Source: Streptomyces maremycinicus
Lineage (GTDB): Bacteria; Actinomycetota; Actinomycetes; Streptomycetales; Streptomycetaceae
Assembly: GCF_001184025.1 (NCBI RefSeq)
Contig: NZ_BBYG01000008.1
Coordinates: forward strand, 496,001 to 560,000
DNA: 64,000 bases
Reading direction: 5' to 3'
The notes beneath the pieces are model-generated. The model made no database searches. It worked only from the letters and a program-made list of their open reading frames with translations, and was not told where the DNA came from. The translations under genes and the position numbers were made by a program. Positions 26,682-34,995 of the stretch are shown in pieces (positions within the stretch are counted from its first letter, which is position 1; the number at the start of each line of letters is the position of its first letter).

Positions 26682-27599
26682 ATGGCGGCGGACGCGGCGG
26701 ACATGGCGAGGACGCTGGCCCCGAGGCTCGCCTACTTCGCCGGGGTCGCCCGTACCGAGCACGTCACGCGCGCCGCGCAGGAGATGCAGGTCCCGCAGTC
26801 GACGCTCTCGCGGGCGATGGTCCGCCTCGAACAGGACCTCGGCGTCGACCTGTTCGCCCGGCACGGCCGCACGGTCTCCCTCACCCCCGCCGGGCGTACC
26901 TTCCTGGCCTCCGTCGAGCGCGCCCTGGGCGACATCGAACGGGCCGCCGACGAGGTCCGGGCGGACGCCGACGCCGCCACCGGCAAGGTCGCCTTCGGCT
27001 TCCTGCACACCATGGGCGCGGAGACCGTCCCGGGGCTGATCCACGCCTTCCGCGCCGACCATCCGCGGGTCCGCTTCAGCCTGGTCCAGAACTACGGCGA
27101 GGCGATGCTCGAACGGCTGCGGGCGGGAGAGCTCGACCTCTGTCTGACCTCCCCCGTCCCGGACGCCCCCGACCTGGTGGCCCGCCGCCTCGACGAGCAG
27201 AAACTGCGCCTGGTCGTCCCCGCCGACCACCGCCTCGCCGCCCGCCGCCGGGTCCGCCTCGCCGAGGCCGCCGACGAGACGTTCGTGACCCTGGAACCGG
27301 GCTACGGCCTGCGCCGCATCACCGACGACCTCTGCAAGGAGGCCGGATTCCGCCCCCGGATCGCCTTCGAGGGCGAGGAGGCGGAGACCCTGCGCGGACT
27401 GGTGGCGGCGGGGCTGGGCGTGGCGCTGCTCCCCCCGCCCGCCGTGGCCCGTCCGGGGGTGGTGGAACTGACGGTCACCGCCCCGCGAGCCGCCCGCGAG
27501 ATCGGCGTGGCCTGGCTGGACGGCCACCCGGACACCCCGCCTGTCGCGGCCTTCAAGAAGTTCCTGCTGTCGAGGAGGGGCAACCTGCTGCCGGACTGA
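26682..27599 (+). CDS. LysR-family transcriptional regulator
   Basis: 305 residues from the ATG at 26682; ATGs at 26598 and 26625 are also in frame and none has a clear ribosome site, so the start is uncertain. The winged helix-turn-helix (AYFAGVARTEHVTRAAQEMQ, then STLSRAMVRLEQDLGVDLF) occupies residues 10-70. The LysR substrate domain follows, with TGKVAFGFLHTMGAETVPGL and GELDLCLTSPVPD. It lies divergent to the MFS gene. The short shared gap (26562 to the start) contains CCAATGCATGGAATCG and other AT-richer DNA suited to an operator. The inducer is unknown. Confidence 0.88.
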   Translation: MAADAADMARTLAPRLAYFAGVARTEHVTRAAQEMQVPQSTLSRAMVRLEQDLGVDLFARHGRTVSLTPAGRTFLASVERALGDIERAADEVRADADAATGKVAFGFLHTMGAETVPGLIHAFRADHPRVRFSLVQNYGEAMLERLRAGELDLCLTSPVPDAPDLVARRLDEQKLRLVVPADHRLAARRRVRLAEAADETFVTLEPGYGLRRITDDLCKEAGFRPRIAFEGEEAETLRGLVAAGLGVALLPPPAVARPGVVELTVTAPRAAREIGVAWLDGHPDTPPVAAFKKFLLSRRGNLLPD

Positions 27600-27640
27600 G
27601 GGCCACGCCCCCGGGGACGAGCCCCGGGCACCTGCATCAG

Positions 27641-27719
27641 AGGTCTGCCCCGGAGGTCTGCCCTGGAGGTCTTGCCTCGGAGGTCTGCCCCGGAGGTCTG
27701 CCTCGGAGGTCTGCCTCGG
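27641..27719. repeat. 13-bp minisatellite beyond the alpha/beta hydrolase gene
   Basis: Six head-to-tail units of AGGTCTGCCCCGG or AGGTCTGCCTCGG (the third has one extra base) fill 27641-27719. The last codons of the neighbouring minus-strand gene, AGGTCGGCCTCGG at about 27732-27744, differ from the unit by one base, so the array looks like multiplied gene-end DNA. Confidence 0.9.
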
Positions 27720-27728
27720 CGGCCGGTG

Positions 27729-28514
27729 TCAGAGGTCGGCCTCGGGGCGCCCCGGGCGCCGTAACGACGTGCCGAACCCGACGGCCAACGGCATCCGCAG
27801 CCCCAGCGGCGGCGGGGCGGCCAGCGCGTCCTCCACCGGCCGCGAGAGCGTCCGGCCGAACAGCGCGCCCATGACGAAGTCCTCGGCCAGCGCGAGGACT
27901 TCACCGCGGTACTGGTGCAGCCCGTGGCCGTCGGAGTGCACCTCGAACCGGCACACGTCCCGGTTCGCCTTCTTCGCCCGTGCCGCGAGCCGGAACGACA
28001 GCTCGGGGTCGCAGCGCTCGTCGTTCGTGCCGTGCACGATCAGCACCCGCCGCCCCGCCAGCTGCTTCACCGGTTCGGGTGGAGCGGCCATGTCCTCCTC
28101 CGGCAGCCAGGGAGCGATCGCCAGCACGGAGTTGACGGCGTCGTGACCGCCCGCCCGCAGCGCGGCCCGCGCACCCATGTCGACGCCGGTCAGGCACACC
28201 GGGACGTCTCCGTATCGCCGTACGGCCTCGTCGGCCGCCCAGTTCGCGTCGGCCGCGAGATGCGCCTCGCTGCCGTTCCAGCCGCGGTAGCGGTAGTGCA
28301 CGGCGTGGACGGCGAGGCCCTCCTCGCGTCCGGCCCGCACCAGCCTGCGCCCCAGCCCCCGCACGGAGGCCGCCGCCCACACCGCGGACGGTTTCCGGCT
28401 GGACACCTCCTCGCCGCCCGGGAGCAGCAGGACCACCCCGCTCACCGCCGTCGGCGCGGGGCCGAGCGCCTTCCCCAGCCGGACCGTCCGAACCGGCGTC
28501 ACATCCTGTGCCAT
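27729..28514 (-). CDS. Alpha/beta hydrolase (dienelactone hydrolase-like) with Asp at the nucleophile site
   Basis: 261 residues. The fold begins with GVVLLLPGGEE (oxyanion loop) near residue 27. The nucleophile elbow reads LTGVDMGARAALRAGG (residues 108-123), where the usual Gly-x-Ser-x-Gly Ser is Asp112. VLIVHGTNDERCDP (Asp165) supplies the acidic member and SDGHGLHQYRG (His197 or His200) the His. Asp nucleophiles occur in haloalkane dehalogenases and epoxide hydrolases; alternatively the protein is no longer a hydrolase. The C-terminal residues PEADL are encoded by DNA that is repeated downstream. Divergent from adenosine deaminase. Confidence 0.8.
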   Translation of the reverse strand: MAQDVTPVRTVRLGKALGPAPTAVSGVVLLLPGGEEVSSRKPSAVWAAASVRGLGRRLVRAGREEGLAVHAVHYRYRGWNGSEAHLAADANWAADEAVRRYGDVPVCLTGVDMGARAALRAGGHDAVNSVLAIAPWLPEEDMAAPPEPVKQLAGRRVLIVHGTNDERCDPELSFRLAARAKKANRDVCRFEVHSDGHGLHQYRGEVLALAEDFVMGALFGRTLSRPVEDALAAPPPLGLRMPLAVGFGTSLRRPGRPEADL

Positions 28515-28599
28515 GACAGAACAGTGTCAGAAGCGCCGATGGACTCCACCCGTCCGGGCGGTCACCGTTACGTATCGGCGGAGTTGTACAGCGCGCCGT

Positions 28600-28611
28600 C
28601 TACGCGCGTAG
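28600..28611. promoter_or_regulatory. CTACGCGCGTAG operator copy 4 (adenosine deaminase)
   Basis: A perfect palindrome. It ends 16 bases before the ATG and its final TAG flows into the ribosome site AGGAG, so a bound protein would block transcription or translation initiation directly. Confidence 0.78.
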
Positions 28612-28627
28612 GAGTTAGAGTGCCGAA

Positions 28628-29791
28628 ATGACGAGCCAGAGCACCCAGGCGGGCATCACCCCGAGCTCGGACCAGATCCGGCGGGCACCCAAGGTTCTGC
28701 TGCACGACCATCTCGACGGCGGGCTGCGCCCCGGCACGGTCGTCGACCTCGCCCGGGACTCCGGGTACGCCCAACTCCCGGAAACCGACCCCGACAAGCT
28801 CGGCATCTGGTTCCGGGAGGCCGCCGACTCCGGTTCGCTGGAACGGTATCTGGAGACCTTCTCGCACACCGTCGGCGTGATGCAGACCCGCGACGCGCTC
28901 GTCCGGGTCGCCCGCGAGTGCGCGGAGGACCTCGCCGAGGACGGCGTCGTCTACGCCGAGGTGCGCTACGCGCCGGAGCAGCACCTCGAGGGCGGACTGA
29001 GCCTCGAAGAGGTCGTCGAGGCCGTCAACGAGGGCTTCCGACAAGGCGAACGGACGGCCCGGCAGAACGGCCACCGCATCCGCGTCGGCGCCCTGCTCAC
29101 CGCCATGCGGCACGCGGCCCGCGCCCTGGAGATCGCCGAACTCGCGAACCGCTACCGGGACCTGGGAGTCGTGGGCTTCGACATCGCGGGCGCGGAGGCG
29201 GGCTTCCCGCCCACCCGCCACCTCGACGCCTTCGAGTACCTGAAGCGCGAGAACAACCACTTCACCATCCATGCGGGCGAGGCCTTCGGGCTGCCGTCGA
29301 TCTGGCAGGCCCTCCAGTGGTGCGGCGCCGACCGGCTCGGCCACGGGGTGCGCATCATCGACGACATCGAGATCGCCGCCGACGGCGGCGTGAAGCTCGG
29401 CCGGCTCGCCTCCTACGTCCGCGACAAGCGCATCCCGTTGGAGCTCTGCCCCAGCTCCAACCTCCAGACCGGAGCGGCCGCCTCCTACGCCGAGCACCCC
29501 ATCGGCCTGCTGCGCCGGCTCCACTTCCGGGCCACCGTCAACACGGACAACCGGCTGATGTCCGGCACCAGCATGAGCCGGGAATTCGAGCATCTTGTCG
29601 ACGCGTTCGGCTACACGCTCGACGATCTCCAGTGGTTCTCCGTCAATGCTATGAAGTCAGCATTCATTCCTTTCGATGAACGACTTGCCATGATCAGTGA
29701 CGTGATCAAGCCCGGTTATTCCGAGCTGAAGTCCGAATGGCTGTTCCAGCAGACCGCTTCCACCAGCGGTTCTCCTCTCGCGGAAGACTGA
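28628..29791 (+). CDS. add: Adenosine deaminase
   Basis: 387 residues. It converts adenosine and deoxyadenosine to inosine and deoxyinosine with a zinc ion. Active-site residues are in place: His26 and His28 (LLHDHLDGG), His215 and Glu218 (TIHAGE), His239 (RLGHGV), SSN near 277 and Asp307 in NTDNR. The last roughly 45 codons switch from almost pure G/C third positions to many A- and T-ending codons (AAT GCT, TCA GCA, ATT CCT, CGA CTT). It feeds purine nucleosides to the phosphorylase at 45217-46041 and shares its operator type. Confidence 0.96.
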   Translation: MTSQSTQAGITPSSDQIRRAPKVLLHDHLDGGLRPGTVVDLARDSGYAQLPETDPDKLGIWFREAADSGSLERYLETFSHTVGVMQTRDALVRVARECAEDLAEDGVVYAEVRYAPEQHLEGGLSLEEVVEAVNEGFRQGERTARQNGHRIRVGALLTAMRHAARALEIAELANRYRDLGVVGFDIAGAEAGFPPTRHLDAFEYLKRENNHFTIHAGEAFGLPSIWQALQWCGADRLGHGVRIIDDIEIAADGGVKLGRLASYVRDKRIPLELCPSSNLQTGAAASYAEHPIGLLRRLHFRATVNTDNRLMSGTSMSREFEHLVDAFGYTLDDLQWFSVNAMKSAFIPFDERLAMISDVIKPGYSELKSEWLFQQTASTSGSPLAED

Positions 29792-29929
29792 GTAGCGCTT
29801 TTTCGGCGCATGGAATGCGGGCGGGTGTTCACCATCCGTCCGCATTTCGATGTTTGCCGCCGACCCCTCTCCGTGTTTACGGTCGAGAACCGCTCAGTTC
29901 CCCGTATCCCATTCGAGGACGCATTCATC

Positions 29930-30283
29930 ATGAAGCAGTCTGCTGCCAAGACCCTCGGTGTCGCCGCTCTCGGTGCCGCCTTCGCCGCCGTCGGTGCGGG
30001 GGCCGCGAACGCCGCCCCCGCCGTCCCGGACGCCACGCAGGCCCTGGACGGTGTCACCAGGACGCTGCCGGCGGAGAAGGTGACCTCGGCGCTGCCCGCG
30101 CCCGGTGAGGTGCTCTCGCAGGCCCAGCCGGCGCTCGGCGCGGGCCTGGCCGCCGCGCAGCCGGTCGCCGAGAAGGTGCTCGCCGAGGGCCCGACCGCGC
30201 CCGTCGCCGGTCTGCTCGGTGGTCTGCCGCTCAAGGGTCTGCCCACGCACGGCCTGCCGGTGAACGGCATCCCGCTGGGCTGA
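29930..30283 (+). CDS. Small secreted Ala/Pro/Leu-rich protein
   Basis: 117 residues; the ATG at 29930 has GAGGA ten bases upstream. A classical signal peptide (KQSAAKTLGVAALGAAFAAV, then AANAA for cleavage near residue 29) precedes a mature region made of short hydrophobic repeats ending LPLKGLPTHGLPVNGIPLG. No cysteines and no domain recognised. A similar small secreted protein lies at 36741-37148. The 140-base leader region before it is unusually AT-rich. A very strong hairpin follows the stop. Confidence 0.75.
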   Translation: MKQSAAKTLGVAALGAAFAAVGAGAANAAPAVPDATQALDGVTRTLPAEKVTSALPAPGEVLSQAQPALGAGLAAAQPVAEKVLAEGPTAPVAGLLGGLPLKGLPTHGLPVNGIPLG

Positions 30284-30301
30284 ACAGCGCCGCACGTCAC
30301 A

Positions 30302-30362
30302 CACGGCAACGCCGTCGGGGCGCGCTCGGGAATCCCGGGCGCGCCCCGACGGCGTTGCCGTG
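30302..30362. terminator. Long bidirectional hairpin terminator
   Basis: The 24-base arms 30302-30325 and 30339-30362 are perfect inverted repeats, and the 13-base loop has its own CGGGA/TCCCG pairing. It sits between convergent genes and can serve both. Confidence 0.85.
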
Positions 30363-30370
30363 GACGGCCG

Positions 30371-30574
30371 TCACCAGGCCGTGCGCGCCGCCTTGTCCTC
30401 CGAGGGCAGCAGGACCCACAGCGCTATGTAGAGCAGGAACTGCGGGCCGGGCAGCAGACAGGAGAGCAGGAAGATCACCCGCATCGTGGTCGCGGAGGTG
30501 CCGAAGCGCCGGGCCAGCGCGGCGCACACTCCGCCGATCATGCGGCCGTCGGTGGGACGAGCGAGGCTGGACAT
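30371..30574 (-). CDS. PspC-domain small membrane protein
   Basis: 67 residues from the ATG at 30574, which has AAGGAG nearby. The PspC domain covers almost the whole protein: RMIGGVCAALARRFGTSATT with VRVIF-like MRVIFLLSCLLPG, then LLYIALWVLLPSED. One hydrophobic hairpin enters the membrane. PspC proteins take part in envelope-stress signalling. Convergent with the small secreted protein; nothing nearby indicates its partner. Confidence 0.85.
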   Translation of the reverse strand: MSSLARPTDGRMIGGVCAALARRFGTSATTMRVIFLLSCLLPGPQFLLYIALWVLLPSEDKAARTAW

Positions 30575-30702
30575 CTGCGGCTCCTTCGTGAGCGATGGGG
30601 GCCCCACCCGCTCGAGCGAAGTCGAGAGGGGGGCGGAGGCGGCCCCTGCGGCCGCTCCATCTGCCTTTCACGCTACGGTGACGAAGGGGACGAAGCGTCG
30701 CT

Positions 30703-31254
30703 CTACGGTGCGACCCCGACCCTGGGAATCCTCGGGGTCAGACCCTGAGCGGCCTCCTCCTGACGGACCGCCGCCCGCCCTCGTCGCTCGTCCCTGCGGC
30801 GCAGCCGGGCGCGCACCGCCGGCACCACCGCGACATGCGCCAGCGCCACGCCCAGGGTGTTCAGCAGCATCGAGTCGACGTCCACCACCTGACCGGGCAC
30901 CCCGGTCTGGAGCAGCTCGATGCCCAGCGACAGCAGGGCGCCCGCGGTGACCGTACGGATCAGGGAGGCGAGCCGCGAGACCCGGATCCTGCCGTGCGCC
31001 AGCGGCAGCAGAAAGCCCAGCGGGGCCAGCAGCCCCAGCCCCTCGCCTATCCGCCGGGCCGCCTCGGGCCAGCCCAGTCTCAGGTCGGCGCGTATCCCGT
31101 CGAACGGATGGAGATTGGCCGGTACCACCCAGGGGACGTTCAGCGGGCGCAGCGCGACCCAGGCGACGAACACGAGGTGGGCGGCCAGGAGGAGAATCCC
31201 GGTCGCGCGGATGCGGATCGCGGCGCTGCCGCCGATGGAGCCTTGACGCTGCAC
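30703..31254 (-). CDS. VanZ-like membrane protein
   Basis: 183 residues from the GTG at 31254, preceded by a G-rich ribosome site. Four to five hydrophobic helices; the family hallmarks NLHPFDGIRADL, LGLLAPLGFLLPL, SLGIELLQTGVPGQVVDVDS and MLLNTLGVALA are clear. VanZ proteins alter sensitivity to glycopeptides that target the wall, though the biochemical activity is unknown. The tail is very basic. Confidence 0.87.
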   Translation of the reverse strand: MQRQGSIGGSAAIRIRATGILLLAAHLVFVAWVALRPLNVPWVVPANLHPFDGIRADLRLGWPEAARRIGEGLGLLAPLGFLLPLAHGRIRVSRLASLIRTVTAGALLSLGIELLQTGVPGQVVDVDSMLLNTLGVALAHVAVVPAVRARLRRRDERRGRAAVRQEEAAQGLTPRIPRVGVAP

Positions 31255-31429
31255 GCCCCCCAAGACGCGCCCCCCGGCACGATCGGTTCCGGCCCGTCCC
31301 CGGTCACCGGCGTCCGGGACCCGCCCGCCCGGCCGCCGCCCCCTCGCGGGCCGACGGTGACCTGCGGCGACCACGGCCGCCGGACACGGCGTGAGGCGTC
31401 CGCCACACCGGCCGGACGCCCCCTCCGGT

Positions 31430-32062
31430 TCAGCCGCTGTCGGTGACCGCCGAGGACGGGGGCTCCGCGCTGCCGGGTCGGGAGCGGACCTCCTCGGTGC
31501 ACGCGTAGCGGCGCAGCGGGTCGGAGCCGGGGCCGCCCAGGATCACCGAGCCGTCGCCCTCGGCGGCCGCCGAGTCGGAGAACGTGCAGACGAGCTGGGC
31601 CAGGGCGTACGAGGTGAGGCTCCCGGGCTGGGCGCTCAGCCGCAGGGCGTCGTCCGGGTCGTTCCCCCGGGGCCCGCCGACCGTCATGCCGCCGCGCACG
31701 TCCGTCGTGTACCCGGCCTCCTTCTCGCCCGCCGACGGCGACTCGGCGAGCTGGTCGAGCAGGCCCTGCGCCACCAGCACCCGCCGCTGGAAGTCGGCCG
31801 CGCCGTCCGGCACCCGCACGAACCGGTCGACGGTCACCAGCGAGGAACCGCACAGCAGGAACACCTGCACCGGCACGCCCGCCCGGGCGGACTGCGAGGT
31901 CACGTCCGGCTCGGTGAGCGAACAGCGGGCCCGGGAGGGCGCGGGCCCGAAGTCGGTGGGCACCTCGGTCGCCCGGATCCCGCAGCCCGCGAGCACGACG
32001 GCCAGGCCGGCCAGCACGGGAACGGCACGCAGCCGTCGTACCGTCGCACGGCGCATGGTCAC
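31430..32062 (-). CDS. Lipoprotein of the afsQ operon
   Basis: 210 residues from the GTG at 32062, which overlaps the afsQ2 stop (TAGTG) and has GGGGG upstream; an ATG two codons later is possible. Signal peptide with basic start and lipobox LAGC at about residue 27. The mature part has no domain I recognise, contains four further cysteines and ends Ser/Pro-rich. In S. coelicolor a lipoprotein gene follows afsQ2 in this position, so an accessory role in signal sensing is reasonable but unproven. Confidence 0.82.
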   Translation of the reverse strand: MTMRRATVRRLRAVPVLAGLAVVLAGCGIRATEVPTDFGPAPSRARCSLTEPDVTSQSARAGVPVQVFLLCGSSLVTVDRFVRVPDGAADFQRRVLVAQGLLDQLAESPSAGEKEAGYTTDVRGGMTVGGPRGNDPDDALRLSAQPGSLTSYALAQLVCTFSDSAAAEGDGSVILGGPGSDPLRRYACTEEVRSRPGSAEPPSSAVTDSG

Positions 32063-33705
32063 TACGCGTCCCCCTTGTCCTGCACGGAGTTCCCGGACTG
32101 CGTGGACTTCCCGGACTGCGCGGGCATGGACGGGACGGACCGCGCCGGCCGCGCCGCCCGCTCGTCCTCCTCGCCGCCCCGGTCCGCCGCCTCCAGGACG
32201 CCCCGCGGCAGCCGCAGCGTGAACACCGCACCACCCTCCGGGGAGTTGGCCGCGGTGATCTCGCCGCCGTGGATATGGGCGTTCTCCAGGGCGATGGACA
32301 GGCCGAGCCCGCTGCCCTCGGAACGCGGCCGGGAGGCGCTCGCCTTGTAGAACCGGTCGAAGACGTGCGGCAGCACCTCCTCGGGGATGCCGGGCCCGTG
32401 GTCGCGCACGGAGATGACGACCGCGTCGTCCGCCGCCGACACCGACACCCGCACCGGCGATCCGCCGTGCTTGAGCGCGTTGCCGATGAGGTTGGCGAGG
32501 ATCACGTCCAGGCGGCGCGGGTCGAGCAGGGCGTGGATGCCGCGCTCGGCGTCCAGGTCGACCGCGTCCAGCCAGGCGCGGGCGTCGATGCAGTGGGTGA
32601 TCTGGTCGGCGACGTCGACGTCGTCCAGGACCAGCCGCGCCGTACCGGCGTCGAAGCGGGTGACCTCCATCAGGTTCTCGACGAGGTTGTTCAGCCGCCG
32701 GGTCTCGCTGACCACCAGCCGCACCGCCGGCTCGATCATCGGGTCGATGCTGCCCGACTCGGCGTCCAGCTCCTCCTCCAGCACCTCCGCGACGGTGGTG
32801 ATGGCGGTCAGCGGCGTGCGCAGCTCGTGCGACATGTCGGCGACGAACCGCCGCGAGGCGTCGTCCCGCGCGGCCATGTCGGCGACCCGCTTCTCCAGGG
32901 ACTCCGCCGCCCGGTTGAACGTCCGTGACAGATCGGCGAGTTCGTCCGTCCCGGACACCTGGAGCCGGGTGTCGAACCGGCCCTCGCCGAGCCGCCGCGC
33001 CGCGATCCCCAGCCGGTGCACCGGCTTCAGCACGGTCGTCCCGGCGGCCTGCGCGAGCAGCGCGGCCCCGATCAGCGCGAGGCCGGTGGCGATCCCCAGC
33101 GACCAGGCCAGCGAGTTGAGGTCCTTGGCCTCCGGCTCCAGCGACTTGCGCATGTACCCGGTCGGCCCGCCGCCGTTCACCCTCGTCCCGGCCACCAGGT
33201 ACGGCGTCCCGTGGTCGACGACCCGCTGCCAGTACAGGTGGTACGGCGCCTTGTTGCCGCCCGTGACGTCCTGCCGCTTGTTCACCGCCGTGCGCAGCGC
33301 CCCTGGCACGTCCTCCAGCGAGAAGCCGTTCAGCCCGCCCGAGTTGCCGTAGACGGTCTTGCCGCTCGCGTCCTCGCCCACCAGCAGCACGCTGAAACGC
33401 TGGCTGCTGTTGGCCATCTGCCCGGCCGTGTGCTGGAGCTCGTCCTGCGAGGGGTGCTCGGGCAGCGAACCCGCCCGGTTCTCCATCTCCTGCTCGAAGT
33501 CGCGCAGCACCGCACCCTGGGTACGGGTCAGGACGGCCTCGCGGTTGAGCCAGTACGCGATGCCGGACGCCGACACCGCGGCGGTCAGCGCCACCGCCCC
33601 GAAGACGACGACGAGCCGCAGCCGCAGGCTGGTGAAGCGCAGCCGCGACAGTCTTCCCCTGCGCGCCGCGGACCAGCCGCGGAGCCCCCCTTGCGGCTGT
33701 GTCAC
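32062..33705 (-). CDS. afsQ2: Sensor histidine kinase AfsQ2
   Basis: 547 residues from the GTG at 33705 that overlaps the afsQ1 stop. Layout: membrane helix at about 30-52, an extracytoplasmic sensor of 145 residues, a second helix at about 200-222, HAMP (about 225-275), the HisKA dimer with DMSHELRTPL (His293), and the ATPase domain with N box LANLIGNALKHG, G1 box DHGPGIP and G2 box GSGLGLSI. The acidic/Ser-rich tail is cytoplasmic. In S. coelicolor AfsQ1/AfsQ2 respond to nitrogen-related signals such as glutamate and affect antibiotic production. Confidence 0.93.
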   Translation of the reverse strand: MTQPQGGLRGWSAARRGRLSRLRFTSLRLRLVVVFGAVALTAAVSASGIAYWLNREAVLTRTQGAVLRDFEQEMENRAGSLPEHPSQDELQHTAGQMANSSQRFSVLLVGEDASGKTVYGNSGGLNGFSLEDVPGALRTAVNKRQDVTGGNKAPYHLYWQRVVDHGTPYLVAGTRVNGGGPTGYMRKSLEPEAKDLNSLAWSLGIATGLALIGAALLAQAAGTTVLKPVHRLGIAARRLGEGRFDTRLQVSGTDELADLSRTFNRAAESLEKRVADMAARDDASRRFVADMSHELRTPLTAITTVAEVLEEELDAESGSIDPMIEPAVRLVVSETRRLNNLVENLMEVTRFDAGTARLVLDDVDVADQITHCIDARAWLDAVDLDAERGIHALLDPRRLDVILANLIGNALKHGGSPVRVSVSAADDAVVISVRDHGPGIPEEVLPHVFDRFYKASASRPRSEGSGLGLSIALENAHIHGGEITAANSPEGGAVFTLRLPRGVLEAADRGGEEDERAARPARSVPSMPAQSGKSTQSGNSVQDKGDA

Positions 33706-34379
33706 TGAGGTGCGTCCAGGCGGTAGCCGACGCCGCGCACGGTCCGGATCAGGACCGGGGACGACGGCACGTCCTCCACCTTGGCCCGCAGCCGCTGGAC
33801 ACAGGCGTCCACGAGCCGCGAGTCGCCGAGGTAGTCGTGCTCCCACACCAGCCGCAGCAGCTGCTGCCGGGACAGCGCCTGTCCCGGCCGCCGGCTCAGC
33901 TCGAGCAGCAGCCGCAGCTCGGTCGGCGTGAGCTGGAGGTCCTCGCCGTTCTTCGTCACCGTCATCGCCGCGCGGTCGATGACGAGACTGCCGAAGGTCG
34001 CCGAGTCGCTCGACTCGCGCTCCCCGCGCCGCAGCACGGCCCGGATCCGGGCGTCCAGCACCCGGCCCTGCACGGGTTTGACGACGTAGTCGTCGGCGCC
34101 GGACTCCAGCCCGACGACCACGTCGATGTCGTCGCTGCGCGCGGTCAGCAGGATGATCGGCAGTTGGTCGGTGCGCCGGATGCGCCGGCACACCTCGAAA
34201 CCGTCGATGCCGGGCAGCATCACGTCCAGCACGATGAGATCCGGCCGCTGCTCGCGCAGCAGCTTCAGACCGTCCTCACCGCTGGCAGCGGTGGCCACCC
34301 GGTGTCCCTGGCGCGTCAGTGAGAGCTCCAGGGCCGTACGGATGGCGTCGTCGTCCTCGATCAGCAACAGGGAAGGCAC
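33702..34379 (-). CDS. afsQ1: Response regulator AfsQ1
   Basis: 225 residues if the GTG at 34379 is used, which gives MPSLLLIEDDD at the N-terminus and the length I recall for S. coelicolor AfsQ1. An ATG six codons upstream (34397) is also open. Receiver: acidic pocket EDDD, phospho-acceptor Asp52 (IVLDVMLPG) and the Lys in VVKPV. OmpR-type winged helix from about residue 130 (LQLTPTELRLLLELSRRPG). Coupled to afsQ2. It is divergent from sigQ, and a perfect AfsQ1-type site lies in the shared promoter region. Confidence 0.94.
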   Translation of the reverse strand: MPSLLLIEDDDAIRTALELSLTRQGHRVATAASGEDGLKLLREQRPDLIVLDVMLPGIDGFEVCRRIRRTDQLPIILLTARSDDIDVVVGLESGADDYVVKPVQGRVLDARIRAVLRRGERESSDSATFGSLVIDRAAMTVTKNGEDLQLTPTELRLLLELSRRPGQALSRQQLLRLVWEHDYLGDSRLVDACVQRLRAKVEDVPSSPVLIRTVRGVGYRLDAPQ

Positions 34380-34995
34380 GGGCTCATTCTGGCCCATGAG
34401 GGGGCTGTCGTTCGACCTGTGGGTCGGGGGTGAGGTGCCCGAGGGCGCCGGTTCCCGCGGCGCGGGCCGCCCGCGCGGGGCGCGGACGGCCCGCGAACAC
34501 CTGTGCCGAGGTCGCACGTATCTGCGTCCCGCACACCGTGGACCTGCGGTTTCGGCCCTCGCGGGGCCGCTCGCCGGGGGCGGGCACCGAGACCGGCGGC
34601 CGGGCCGGACGGGAGTGCCGGATCCGCCTCCTTGTCGCCGCCGCTCCACGAGACCGGTCGGGGACCCGCGCGGCATGCGCCGTCCGGCCCGGGCCGGCGA
34701 GGTGCGGGTCCGGTGGGCGCGGGCGTCCCGGAGGGCGCGCTCCCGGCCGGGAGCCCCCCGGCGGTCTCCCTCGGTGACCTGCGCGGACCGGGTCAACTGC
34801 CGTACCGCCGACGCCTGTGGGCGGTCTGTGGTGTTGCCATGACAGGCCCCTGTGACAGGTCTGTGACAGTCGGCGGACACGGCGATGAAGTGGCCCGGGC
34901 AATCTTTTGGTCACGGACAAGGCGACGCGGAACGACAGCGGAGCCGGACCGGCGCAGGAGACCGAACACCGGAAGTCCACGACGGGGGGCGCGAG
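34380..34995. promoter_or_regulatory. afsQ1-sigQ divergent regulatory region
   Basis: About 600 bases with no convincing gene. The part nearest afsQ1 (34440-34780) is extremely GC-rich. The part nearest sigQ (34800-34990) carries the AfsQ1 site and then AT-richer DNA (GCAATCTTTTGGTCACG around 34898). The overlapping long frames on both strands have no protein-like composition. Confidence 0.6.
34852..34867. promoter_or_regulatory. AfsQ1 binding site
   Basis: GTGAC-AGGTCT-GTGAC is an exact match to the published AfsQ1 consensus GTnAC-n6-GTnAC. A further ATGAC half-site lies just upstream, near 34840. The site is 129 bases before the sigQ start, in line with AfsQ1 control of sigQ in S. coelicolor. 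Confidence 0.85.
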
